64,000 bases of DNA. Origin: Streptomyces sp. HUAS MG91 (GTDB lineage Bacteria; Actinomycetota; Actinomycetes; Streptomycetales; Streptomycetaceae). Under the pieces are notes generated by a model, which saw nothing but the letters and a program-made list of their open reading frames with translations, did no database searches and was not told the DNA's origin. A program made the translations under genes and the position numbers. Below, in pieces: positions 57,661-64,000 of this stretch. Every line of letters begins with the position of its first letter. Positions within the stretch are counted from its first letter, which is position 1. The stretch is from the NCBI RefSeq assembly GCF_040529335.1, contig NZ_CP159534.1, positions 6,572,001 to 6,636,000 on the forward strand, given 5' to 3'.

Positions 57661-58290
57661 ATGACCACTGACCCGGCCACCGGATCCGCCACCCGCGTCG
57701 ACTTCTGGTTCGACCCCGCCTGCCCCTTCGCCTGGATCACGTCCCGCTGGATCCTGGAGGTCGAGCGGCACCGCCCGCTCGACCTCCGCTTCCACGTCAT
57801 GAGCCTGTACCTGCACAACACCGGCAACGAACTCCCCGACTGGTACCGCGATCTCGTCGACCGGTCCATCGGCCCGGTCCGGGTCGCCGCGGCCGCCGCA
57901 CAGCAGCACGGGGACGGCATCCTGCGCGACCTCTACACGGCGTTCGGCACCCGCATCCACCAGCAGAAGCAGGACGACTTCGACGCCGTCGTGGCCGACG
58001 CGCTCGCCGAGCTGGGCCTGCCCGCCGAACTCGCCGCCGCCGCGCACGACCCGGCCCACGACGACGCGGTGCGCCGCAGCCACGACGCGGGCCGCGAACC
58101 CGAGACGGACTCCTACGTCGGCACGCCCACCATCCACGTCGACGGCACCGTGTGGTTCGGGCCGGTCCTGCGGGCCATCCCGCGCGGGGAGCGGGCCGCT
58201 CAGCTCTTCGACAGTTTCCGGGTGCTGGCCGCCGAGCCCGACTTCTTCGAGCTCAAGCGGACGCGCACCGGCAGTCTCGACGCGGGCTGA
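57661..58290 (+). CDS. DsbA-like mycothiol-dependent nitroreductase family protein
   Basis: 209 residues. Thioredoxin fold with the active site [20 protein letters not shown] (single Cys in CPFAW) and cis-Pro loop [11 protein letters not shown], the arrangement of the Rv2466c family, which reduces nitro compounds and peroxides with mycothiol. The helical insertion covers about 60-160. Cytoplasmic detoxification is likely. Confidence 0.85.
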   Translation: MTTDPATGSATRVDFWFDPACPFAWITSRWILEVERHRPLDLRFHVMSLYLHNTGNELPDWYRDLVDRSIGPVRVAAAAAQQHGDGILRDLYTAFGTRIHQQKQDDFDAVVADALAELGLPAELAAAAHDPAHDDAVRRSHDAGREPETDSYVGTPTIHVDGTVWFGPVLRAIPRGERAAQLFDSFRVLAAEPDFFELKRTRTGSLDAG

Positions 58291-58299
58291 CCCGGCCGG

Positions 58300-59571
58300 T
58301 CACTCGCCCCGCCACTCGGCGTCCCGCCGCGCCCACCGCACGGCGGGGCCCACGGCCAGACCGGCCACCACGAACAGCACCCCGAGCACCACCCAGCCCG
58401 CCGCGCCGTGCCGGATCGCCGTCACCGTCACCAGGGCGGGCGCGGCCATGGCCGCCGCGGCCTGCCCCGAGTTGAACACGCCCTGGTAGACGCCCTGCGC
58501 ACGCGAGTCGGCGAGCCCGTACCCGACCGTCCAGCCGCCCGCGGCCGACAGCACCTCGGCGAACACCTGCACCACCGCGCCCACCACGAGCACGGCCAGC
58601 GCCCACCACGGAGAGAGTCCGGCCGTCACCGCGAACACCGCGCACGACAGCGCGAGGAGCAGACCCCCGCGGCGCATCGCCCGCACCGCGCCCGGCAGGT
58701 CCTCGACGCCCCGCGTCGCGCGCACCTGCAACAGCGCCACCAGGACGCAGTTGAGGACCATCACCAGCGCCGCCGACCAGCGCGGCGCCTCGGTGTGCTC
58801 CGCGATCCACAGCGGCAGCCCCACCTCCAACAGGCTGTACTGCAGGGCCAGTACGGCGTTGAGGAACGTCACCGCGAGGAACGGCAGATCCCGCACCGCC
58901 CGCCAGCGGTCGCCCGCCGGGACGTCGTCCGCGACCCGGCGCCCGCCCCCGCCGGGCAGCCGCAGCACCAGCAGCGCCGAGGCCACGAACATCGCCGCGT
59001 CCAGCAGGATCAGCACCGTGTACCCGGCCCGGCTGTCGACCTGGAGCGCCAGAGCGCCGAAGACACCGCCCACGCCCATCCCGACGTTCGTCACCATCCG
59101 CAGATGCGCCCGGCCCTCCACCCGCGACCCGGCGGTGAGCACATCGGCGTAGAGCGCGTTGCGCACCCCCATGCTCGCCTGGCACAGCGCCGCGTACGCG
59201 ATCGCCGTGACGAGGAACGCCGGGTAGGAACCGATCACCGTGTACGCGGCGAGCGCCCCGGCGCAGCCGATCCACAGCGCGGTCAGCATCGTGCGGCGCC
59301 CCCACACGTCGGAGGCCCGCCCGGCCGGCGCCCCGGCCGCGATCCCGAACAGCCCGGCCACGGTGAGTCCGACCCCCACCGAGGTGGCGCTCAGACCGAT
59401 GACCCGGGTGAAGTACAGGACGCTGACGGGGAAGAAGAGGCCGCGCCCGAAGGCGTTGAGCAGCGTGAGGAGCGAGAGGTGGCGCAGCAGGGTGTCGGCG
59501 GGCAGCAGTCCGCCGAAACGGGTGGCCGGGGGAGTGACAGAGGGACGCGCCGCAGGCGGTGACGTGGTCAT
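58300..59571 (-). CDS. MFS transporter, divergent from an ArsR regulator
   Basis: 423 residues from the ATG at 59569-59571 (GGGAGC upstream). About twelve TM helices (LLTLLNAFGRGLFFPVSVLY, VGVGLTVAGLFGIAAGAPAG, RASDVWGRRTMLTAL is the loop 2-3 motif). Drug-efflux type. Shares a 81-bp region with the divergent ArsR gene, including a near-perfect dyad, so regulation by that repressor is very likely. Confidence 0.9.
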   Translation of the reverse strand: MTTSPPAARPSVTPPATRFGGLLPADTLLRHLSLLTLLNAFGRGLFFPVSVLYFTRVIGLSATSVGVGLTVAGLFGIAAGAPAGRASDVWGRRTMLTALWIGCAGALAAYTVIGSYPAFLVTAIAYAALCQASMGVRNALYADVLTAGSRVEGRAHLRMVTNVGMGVGGVFGALALQVDSRAGYTVLILLDAAMFVASALLVLRLPGGGGRRVADDVPAGDRWRAVRDLPFLAVTFLNAVLALQYSLLEVGLPLWIAEHTEAPRWSAALVMVLNCVLVALLQVRATRGVEDLPGAVRAMRRGGLLLALSCAVFAVTAGLSPWWALAVLVVGAVVQVFAEVLSAAGGWTVGYGLADSRAQGVYQGVFNSGQAAAAMAAPALVTVTAIRHGAAGWVVLGVLFVVAGLAVGPAVRWARRDAEWRGE

Positions 59572-59607
59572 GCTCCCAGCGAAACGGGGTTCCCGGCGCC
59601 GCGACAT

Positions 59608-59631
59608 TTCTTTAGCGTGGGGCTAAAAGAA
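59608..59631. promoter_or_regulatory. Dyad operator between MFS and ArsR genes
   Basis: TTCTTTAGC-GTGGG-GCTAAAAGAA forms arms of nine and ten bases (one base asymmetry) at 59608-59631. It overlaps both divergent promoters: 37 bp from the MFS ATG and 22 bp from the ArsR GTG. A repressor site for the ArsR-type protein is the simplest reading. Confidence 0.6.
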
Positions 59632-59652
59632 CGGTCGGAAGGGATGTGGCGG

Positions 59653-60663
59653 GTGATCGAGTTCCGCTTCGTCATGGGCGACCTGGCCCGGACGTCCTTC
59701 GCCTACTCACCGCTCCAGGAAGCCGTGTACTCGCTGCGCGCCTGGCGCGAACCCGCGCGCTACCCGCACCAGCGGCCCTGGCTGCGCCGCCTCGGCCCCG
59801 CCTTCCGCCGCCAGGACACCGAACTGCTCGGCGCGCTGATCGCGCCGCACCTGTGGATCCCGGACTTCCTCACCCCGCGCCCGGACCGGCCGCGCCCCGT
59901 GCTCGCCCGGCAGCTCGCCGCTCTGCGCCGCGTCCCGCCGGAACTCCTCGCCCCCGAGTTCACGGCCGCGTACGACACGACGGCCGACCGGCTGCCCGAG
60001 GTGCTGCGCGCCGGGCTCGCCGACCCGGCCGCCTTCCGGCACCGCATCGCCGACGCGCTGGAGTCGTACTGGCACGACTGCCTCGCCGCCGACTGGTGGC
60101 CGCGCGTGCAGTCCGTCCTGGAGGCCGACCTCACCCACCGCGGCAAGGTCCTCGCGGAGGAAGGGGTGGGCGGCCTGTTCACCGGCCTCGACCCGCGCCT
60201 GTCGTGGGACGGTGAGGTGCTCACCCTCGTCCAGACCAACAGCCACGGCTATCTCCCGTGGCCGGCGGCCGACATCGCCATCGGCGGGCGCGGACTGGTC
60301 CTCGTGCCCACGCTGTTCGCGCACGGCGCCCACACCATGATCGACCCGGGGCTCCCGCCGCTGCTCAGCTATCCGGCGCGCGGCCGCGCCACGATCTCGG
60401 AGACCGCGCCGCCCGCCTCCGGCGAGGCCCTGACCCGGCTGCTCGGCGCGCCCCGCGCCCGCCTCCTGCGCCTGCTCACCGAACCCGCATCCACGACGGA
60501 ACTGGCCCACCGCCTCGCCGTCACGCCCGGCGCTGTCAGCCAGCACCTGTCGATCCTCTACGACGCCGGGCTGCTGACCCGGACCCGCGGCGGACGCAGC
60601 GTGCGCTACGGGCGCAGTGAATTGGGGGAGCGGCTGTGCGGCTCCGACGATCCCGCGTCCTGA
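59653..60663 (+). CDS. ArsR-type winged-helix transcriptional regulator (DUF5937-like)
   Basis: 336 residues from the GTG at 59653, with GGAAGGGA about seven bases before it; an ATG three codons earlier would overlap that RBS. The N-terminal 250 residues are an effector-like domain (VIEFRFVMGDLARTSFAYSP start). The C-terminus is an ArsR winged helix: LLRLLTEPASTTELAHRLAV, TPGAVSQHLSILYDAGLLTR, RGGRSVRYGRSE. It should regulate itself and the divergent MFS gene through the dyad at 59608-59631. Confidence 0.88.
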   Translation: MIEFRFVMGDLARTSFAYSPLQEAVYSLRAWREPARYPHQRPWLRRLGPAFRRQDTELLGALIAPHLWIPDFLTPRPDRPRPVLARQLAALRRVPPELLAPEFTAAYDTTADRLPEVLRAGLADPAAFRHRIADALESYWHDCLAADWWPRVQSVLEADLTHRGKVLAEEGVGGLFTGLDPRLSWDGEVLTLVQTNSHGYLPWPAADIAIGGRGLVLVPTLFAHGAHTMIDPGLPPLLSYPARGRATISETAPPASGEALTRLLGAPRARLLRLLTEPASTTELAHRLAVTPGAVSQHLSILYDAGLLTRTRGGRSVRYGRSELGERLCGSDDPAS

Positions 60664-60673
60664 CCGGGCCGGT

Positions 60674-61423
60674 TCAGGCGCCGACGGCCAGCAACTCCCG
60701 TACGGCCGCCGCGTCGTAGCGGCGCAGCAGCACCCGCGCCACCTCCGGCGCCGCCCCGAGGACACCGCCCAGGACATCCGCGTCGGCGGCGCCCGCCGCG
60801 ATCCGGTCGGGCAGCCGGCCGGGGGCCAGGACGTAGGGCGCGACGGCGACGCGCTCGCAGCCGAGGTCGCGGAGTTCGCGCACGACGTCCTCCGTGCGCG
60901 GCAGAGATGCGGAGGCGAACGCAGGCCGCACGGCGCACCAACCGGTGTGCCGCCACTCCCGCGCGATTTCTGCGATCACTGCGATCGCCTCCGGGTCACT
61001 GGAGCCCGCCGAGGCCAGGACGACCCCGGTCGTGGGCTTGTCGGCCGGGTCGAGCCCGGCCTCGTACAGGCGGCGTTCCAGGGCCGCCACCAGCAGTGGT
61101 GACGGGCCGAGCACGTCGGCCTGGCGGACGCGCAGGCCGCGCGGCGCCTCGCGCAGCACCGCGGGGATGTCCGCCTTCGCGTGGAAGGCGCGGGTGAGCA
61201 GCAGCGGAAGGGCGACCACGTCGCGCACGCCCTCCGCCGCCAGGGAGTCGAGAACCCCGCTCACCGAGGGGACGTTGAAGTCCAGGAACGCCGTCTCCAC
61301 CCGCACCCCCGGGCGCTGCGCCCGCACCGCGCGCACGAGGGCGTGCACGGTCGCGGCGTGCCGCGGGTCGCGGCTGCCGTGGGCGATGACCAGCAGGACG
61401 GGGGCGGGGGCGGAGTGGTGCAT
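60674..61423 (-). CDS. CbiX/SirB-like sirohydrochlorin chelatase family protein
   Basis: 249 residues. Two half-domains: LLVIAHGSRDPRHAATVHAL with the metal-binding His, and ALPLLLTRAFHAKADIPAVL with a second His; the second half (GVVLASAGSSDPEAIAVIAE) is a degenerate copy. Ferrochelatase class II type that inserts metal into sirohydrochlorin, giving sirohaem for sulfite reductase. Ten bases downstream of the ABC permease gene, which fits a sulfur-assimilation operon. Confidence 0.87.
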   Translation of the reverse strand: MHHSAPAPVLLVIAHGSRDPRHAATVHALVRAVRAQRPGVRVETAFLDFNVPSVSGVLDSLAAEGVRDVVALPLLLTRAFHAKADIPAVLREAPRGLRVRQADVLGPSPLLVAALERRLYEAGLDPADKPTTGVVLASAGSSDPEAIAVIAEIAREWRHTGWCAVRPAFASASLPRTEDVVRELRDLGCERVAVAPYVLAPGRLPDRIAAGAADADVLGGVLGAAPEVARVLLRRYDAAAVRELLAVGA

Positions 61424-61433
61424 GACAGGCTGC

Positions 61434-62360
61434 TCAGTTCTTGACGAGGAGGCCGCGGCCGCGCAGCACGCGACGCTCCAGCGGGCTGAAGATCAACAGG
61501 TCGATGACGATACCGACGATCAGGATGAGGAAGATGGCGAGGAAGACCATCGGCATCGACGAGGCGTTGCGGCCGTTCTCCAGGAGCTGGCCGAGGCCCA
61601 CCCCGAGGTCGGGCGAGGACGCGATGATCTCGGCCGCCATCAGCGAGCGCCAGGAGAACGCCCAGCCCTGCTTCAGGCCCGCGAGATAGCCGGGCAGCGC
61701 CGCCGGGAGCACGATGTGCCACAGGCCGCGCACCCCGGTCGCACCGAGCGTGCGGCCCGCCCGCAGGAACAGCGGGGGCACCTGGTCGACGCCGGAGACC
61801 AGGCCGTTCGCGATCGAGGGGACCGCGCCCAGCAGGATCACCGCGTACATCATCGAGTTGTCCAGGCCGAGCCAGAGCACCGCGGGCGGCACCCAGGCCA
61901 CCGACGGCAGTGACTGGAGCCCGGACAGGATCGGGCCGATCGCCGCGCGGACGAACTTCACCCGGGCCACGAGCAGCCCCAGCGGGGTGCCGATGGCGAG
62001 CGCGAAGAGGAAGCCGAGCAGGCCGCGGGACACGCTGGTCCAGATGTAGCCCAGCAACTCGCCCTTCAGCCAGGCGTTCTGGACCTCGGCCCAGACGTCC
62101 GACGGCGCCGGGAGCTTCGTCGGATCGTCGACGATCTTGAAGGAGATCAGTGCCTGCCAGACCACCAGGACCACGACGACCGCGGTCAGCGGCGGCAGGA
62201 TCTTCTCGCGGAACGTCCTCGAGAACGGCGGGCGCCCCGAGTGCACCGTCTCCAGTGCGTCCAGGCCGGCCTCCAGCCCGGCGAGGTCGTCCGCGTGTAC
62301 GGCGTCCGCCGGTTGTCCGTCCGTCTTGTCGACGACGGCCGTCGGTTCAGTCCTTGCCAT
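61434..62360 (-). CDS. Sulfonate/nitrate-type ABC transporter permease
   Basis: 308 residues; ATG overlaps the ATPase gene by 14 bp. An 80-residue cytoplasmic N-terminus, then six TM segments. The EAA loop for ATPase docking is in RTLGATGVRGLWHIVLPAAL. BPD_transp_1 family of the SsuC/TauC/NrtB type. Together with the ATPase (62347-63141) and the binding protein (63178 on) it imports a sulfur compound, probably sulfonate or sulfate ester; nitrate is the alternative. Confidence 0.93.
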   Translation of the reverse strand: MARTEPTAVVDKTDGQPADAVHADDLAGLEAGLDALETVHSGRPPFSRTFREKILPPLTAVVVVLVVWQALISFKIVDDPTKLPAPSDVWAEVQNAWLKGELLGYIWTSVSRGLLGFLFALAIGTPLGLLVARVKFVRAAIGPILSGLQSLPSVAWVPPAVLWLGLDNSMMYAVILLGAVPSIANGLVSGVDQVPPLFLRAGRTLGATGVRGLWHIVLPAALPGYLAGLKQGWAFSWRSLMAAEIIASSPDLGVGLGQLLENGRNASSMPMVFLAIFLILIVGIVIDLLIFSPLERRVLRGRGLLVKN

Positions 62361-63141
62361 GGCGGCGGATCTCCCCCCGGAGTTGTTCGGTGATCTCGAC
62401 GGAGAGCTCCGCCACGGCCGTGTCCTCGATCCGGCGCGGCTGCTCGATGTCCACGGTCCACTCGTGGGCGATCCGGCCCGGCCGGGACGACAGCAGTACG
62501 ACGCGCTGGGCGAGCCGCACCGCCTCGCGCACGTTGTGGGTGACGAACAGGACGGAGACGTTCGTCTCCTCCCAGATCCGGGTCAGCTCGCCGTGCAGGA
62601 CGTCACGGGTGATGGCGTCGAGCGCGGCGAACGGCTCGTCCATCAGCAGCAGTCGAGCGTCCTGGGCCAGCGCGCGGGCCAGCGCCACGCGCTGGCGCAT
62701 GCCGCCGGACAGCTCGTGGACGCGCTTGCCGTACGCGTCCTGGAGGCGTACGAGGGTGAGCAGTTCCTCGGCGCGGGTGCGCCGCTCGGACTTCGGCACG
62801 CCCCGCAGTTTCAGGGCGAGTTCGATGTTCTTGCCCGCGGTGAGCCACGGGAACAGGGCGTGCTCCTGGAACATCAGGGCGGGCCGCCCGTCCGTCGTGA
62901 TGGAGCCGGCCGACGGGGCGTCGAGCCCCGCGACCAGGTTGAGCAGGGTCGACTTGCCGCAGCCCGAGGCCCCCAGGAGGGTGACGAACTCGCCCGGAGC
63001 GACATCGAGGCTGATGTCGTCCAGGACGAGCTGCGACCCGGCCGGTGTGCCGAAGGACTTCGATACGTGCTCGATACGGGCCGCCGTGCCGCCCGTGCCG
63101 ACGGCAGAGCCGGCCGCCGTCTTGGCGAGGGTGGTCGCCAT
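62347..63141 (-). CDS. Sulfonate/nitrate-type ABC transporter ATP-binding protein
   Basis: 264 residues from the ATG at 63139-63141, with GGAGGTGA five bases upstream; the GTG three codons earlier would overlap that site. Walker A GASGCGKSTL, Q-loop MFQEHALFPW, signature LSGGMRQRVALARALAQ, Walker B LLLMDEPFAALD and H-loop VTHN are all intact. SsuB/TauB family. Confidence 0.95.
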   Translation of the reverse strand: MATTLAKTAAGSAVGTGGTAARIEHVSKSFGTPAGSQLVLDDISLDVAPGEFVTLLGASGCGKSTLLNLVAGLDAPSAGSITTDGRPALMFQEHALFPWLTAGKNIELALKLRGVPKSERRTRAEELLTLVRLQDAYGKRVHELSGGMRQRVALARALAQDARLLLMDEPFAALDAITRDVLHGELTRIWEETNVSVLFVTHNVREAVRLAQRVVLLSSRPGRIAHEWTVDIEQPRRIEDTAVAELSVEITEQLRGEIRRHGKD

Positions 63142-63177
63142 GGTCGTCACCTCCTGGGAACTCGGTGGGCAGGACGG

Positions 63178-64000
63178 CTACTTGGCGCCGAGACCGGCGT
63201 CGTCGACGGCGGTGGCGCCCTCGGCCTTCAGGATCTTGTTCAGCGGCTCAAGGTCGTAGATGCCCTTGAGGTCGGGCTTCTCCAGGAGACCGGCCTTGAC
63301 CGCGTGCGCCGCCTCGGTGTCGAGGGTCGAGGCCAGCGGGTCGTCCGTGAACTCGATGGACTTCCACGCCGGGTCGAGGACGTTCGCCGGGAGCGCCTTG
63401 CCGGAGTCGGCCTCCAGCTGCTTGTTCGCGGCGGCCTTCGCCTCGTCGGGGTTGGCGTTGATCCACTTGTTTGTCTTCACCGAGCCGCGCAGCACGGCCT
63501 CGACGACGTCCGGGTGGGCCGTGAGGAACTTCTGCGACACGATGATGTTCGTGATCACGAACTTCTTGTCGGGCCACAGGTCGGACTCGTCGAGGAGCAC
63601 CTTGCCGCCCTCGGCGACCAGCTTGGACGCGGTCGGCTCCGGCACCCAGCCGCCGTCGATGGAGCCGGACTTGAAGGCGTCCGGGGTGATCTTGTTGTCC
63701 GTGCGGACGACGGAGACGTCGCCCTTGCCGGAGTTCGCGTCGACCTTCCAGCCCTTCTCGGCGATCCAGTTCAGGAACGCGACGTCCTGGGTGTTGCCGA
63801 GCTGCGGCGTGGCGATCTTCTTGCCCTTGACGTCGTCCAGGGACTTGATCTTCTTCGGGTCGACCACGAGCTTCACGCCGCCCGAGGCGCTGCCGCCGAT
63901 GATGCGCAGGGACTTGCCCTTGGACTTGGTGTAGCCGTTGATCGACGGGGAGGGGCCGATCCAGCCGATGTCGATGGACCCGGCGTTCAGCGCCTCGATC
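63178..64000 (-). CDS. Sulfonate-type ABC transporter substrate-binding protein, 5' end outside window
   Basis: The reading frame is open through 64000, so the start and any lipoprotein signal lie beyond the edge. About 273 residues are visible: IEALNAGSIDIGWIGPSPSI, GKKIATPQLGNTQDVAFLNW and FKSGSIDGGWVPEPTASKLV are the SsuA/NMT1-type ligand-lobe motifs. The C-terminus ends in AVDDAGLGAK. First gene (by transcription) of the ABC operon visible here. Confidence 0.92.
   Translation of the reverse strand, partial: IEALNAGSIDIGWIGPSPSINGYTKSKGKSLRIIGGSASGGVKLVVDPKKIKSLDDVKGKKIATPQLGNTQDVAFLNWIAEKGWKVDANSGKGDVSVVRTDNKITPDAFKSGSIDGGWVPEPTASKLVAEGGKVLLDESDLWPDKKFVITNIIVSQKFLTAHPDVVEAVLRGSVKTNKWINANPDEAKAAANKQLEADSGKALPANVLDPAWKSIEFTDDPLASTLDTEAAHAVKAGLLEKPDLKGIYDLEPLNKILKAEGATAVDDAGLGAK

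Overview
The window is a very GC-rich actinobacterial chromosome segment, almost certainly from a Streptomyces. Codon third positions are nearly all G or C, and Shine-Dalgarno sequences are of the GGAGG type. Gene content is typical of the genus: a WhiB protein, a two-domain geosmin synthase, mycothiol-linked DinB-like proteins, a malto-oligosyltrehalose (TreY/TreZ) pathway, a secreted proteinase-K-type protease and an MmpL transporter. From memory, murC-msrB, geosmin synthase and a sulfonate-type ABC transporter occur in the same order in S. coelicolor. The window is therefore mostly conserved core chromosome. I see no prophage, transposase, tRNA, rRNA or CRISPR array.

Layout. 1-4.7 kb: a secreted alpha/beta hydrolase (cut by the edge), a TIGR04222 membrane protein, a DUF4142 protein, a DUF692 (multinuclear iron oxidase) protein and two small cytoplasmic proteins. 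4.7-13.6 kb: a TetR regulator, a PTH2-type protein, a lipoprotein deacetylase, a WhiB protein, a siderophore-binding-like protein without a signal peptide, PPK2, a Tat-exported PhoX-like phosphatase, ZapE and a RibD-like reductase. 13.7-16.4 kb: a HUP-like protein, a MITE-like hairpin element, murC and msrB. 16.4-24.8 kb: a tight eight-gene minus-strand operon, described below. 25-32 kb: a hydrolase, a Cys-cluster/pentapeptide-repeat protein, geosmin synthase, a glutamine amidotransferase-like protein, a LysR regulator and an M24 peptidase. 32-43 kb: treZ, treY and glgX (glycogen/trehalose metabolism), interleaved with FHA, M14 peptidase, P450 and MFS genes. 43-45.6 kb: two secreted proteins that together look like one copper amine oxidase split in two. 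45.7-56.8 kb: a HEPN protein, an exonuclease, a phosphotransferase, a macrolide-type glycosyltransferase, a CDP-alcohol phosphatidyltransferase, an MmpL transporter, a subtilase, DUF1697 and an aldo/keto reductase. 57-60.7 kb: two mycothiol-linked proteins and a divergent MFS/ArsR pair. 60.7-64 kb: a CbiX-like chelatase and a sulfonate/nitrate-type ABC transporter running off the right edge.

The most interesting locus is the operon at 16396-24785. In transcription order it encodes: a small helical protein with a Bell-like look and an N/G-rich C-terminal tail; a large NTPase-like HEAT protein with a degenerate P-loop; an SPFH/band-7-like protein with a coiled coil; a PP2C phosphatase; a Ser/Thr kinase; a TerY-like vWA protein; an unknown 142-residue protein; and a double zinc-ribbon membrane protein. 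Four consecutive junctions are ATGA or GTGA/near-overlap couplings. The C-terminus of the small first protein and the N-terminal region of the NTPase-like protein share a short pattern, FN[DE]xVx[IF]xG. Paired amyloid-signalling motifs linking a cell-death effector to an NLR-type partner in bacteria are arranged this way. My working hypothesis is a stress- or infection-sensing death module controlled by a TerY-type kinase/phosphatase/vWA triad. The gene families and the couplings are visible in the sequence; the function is inference.
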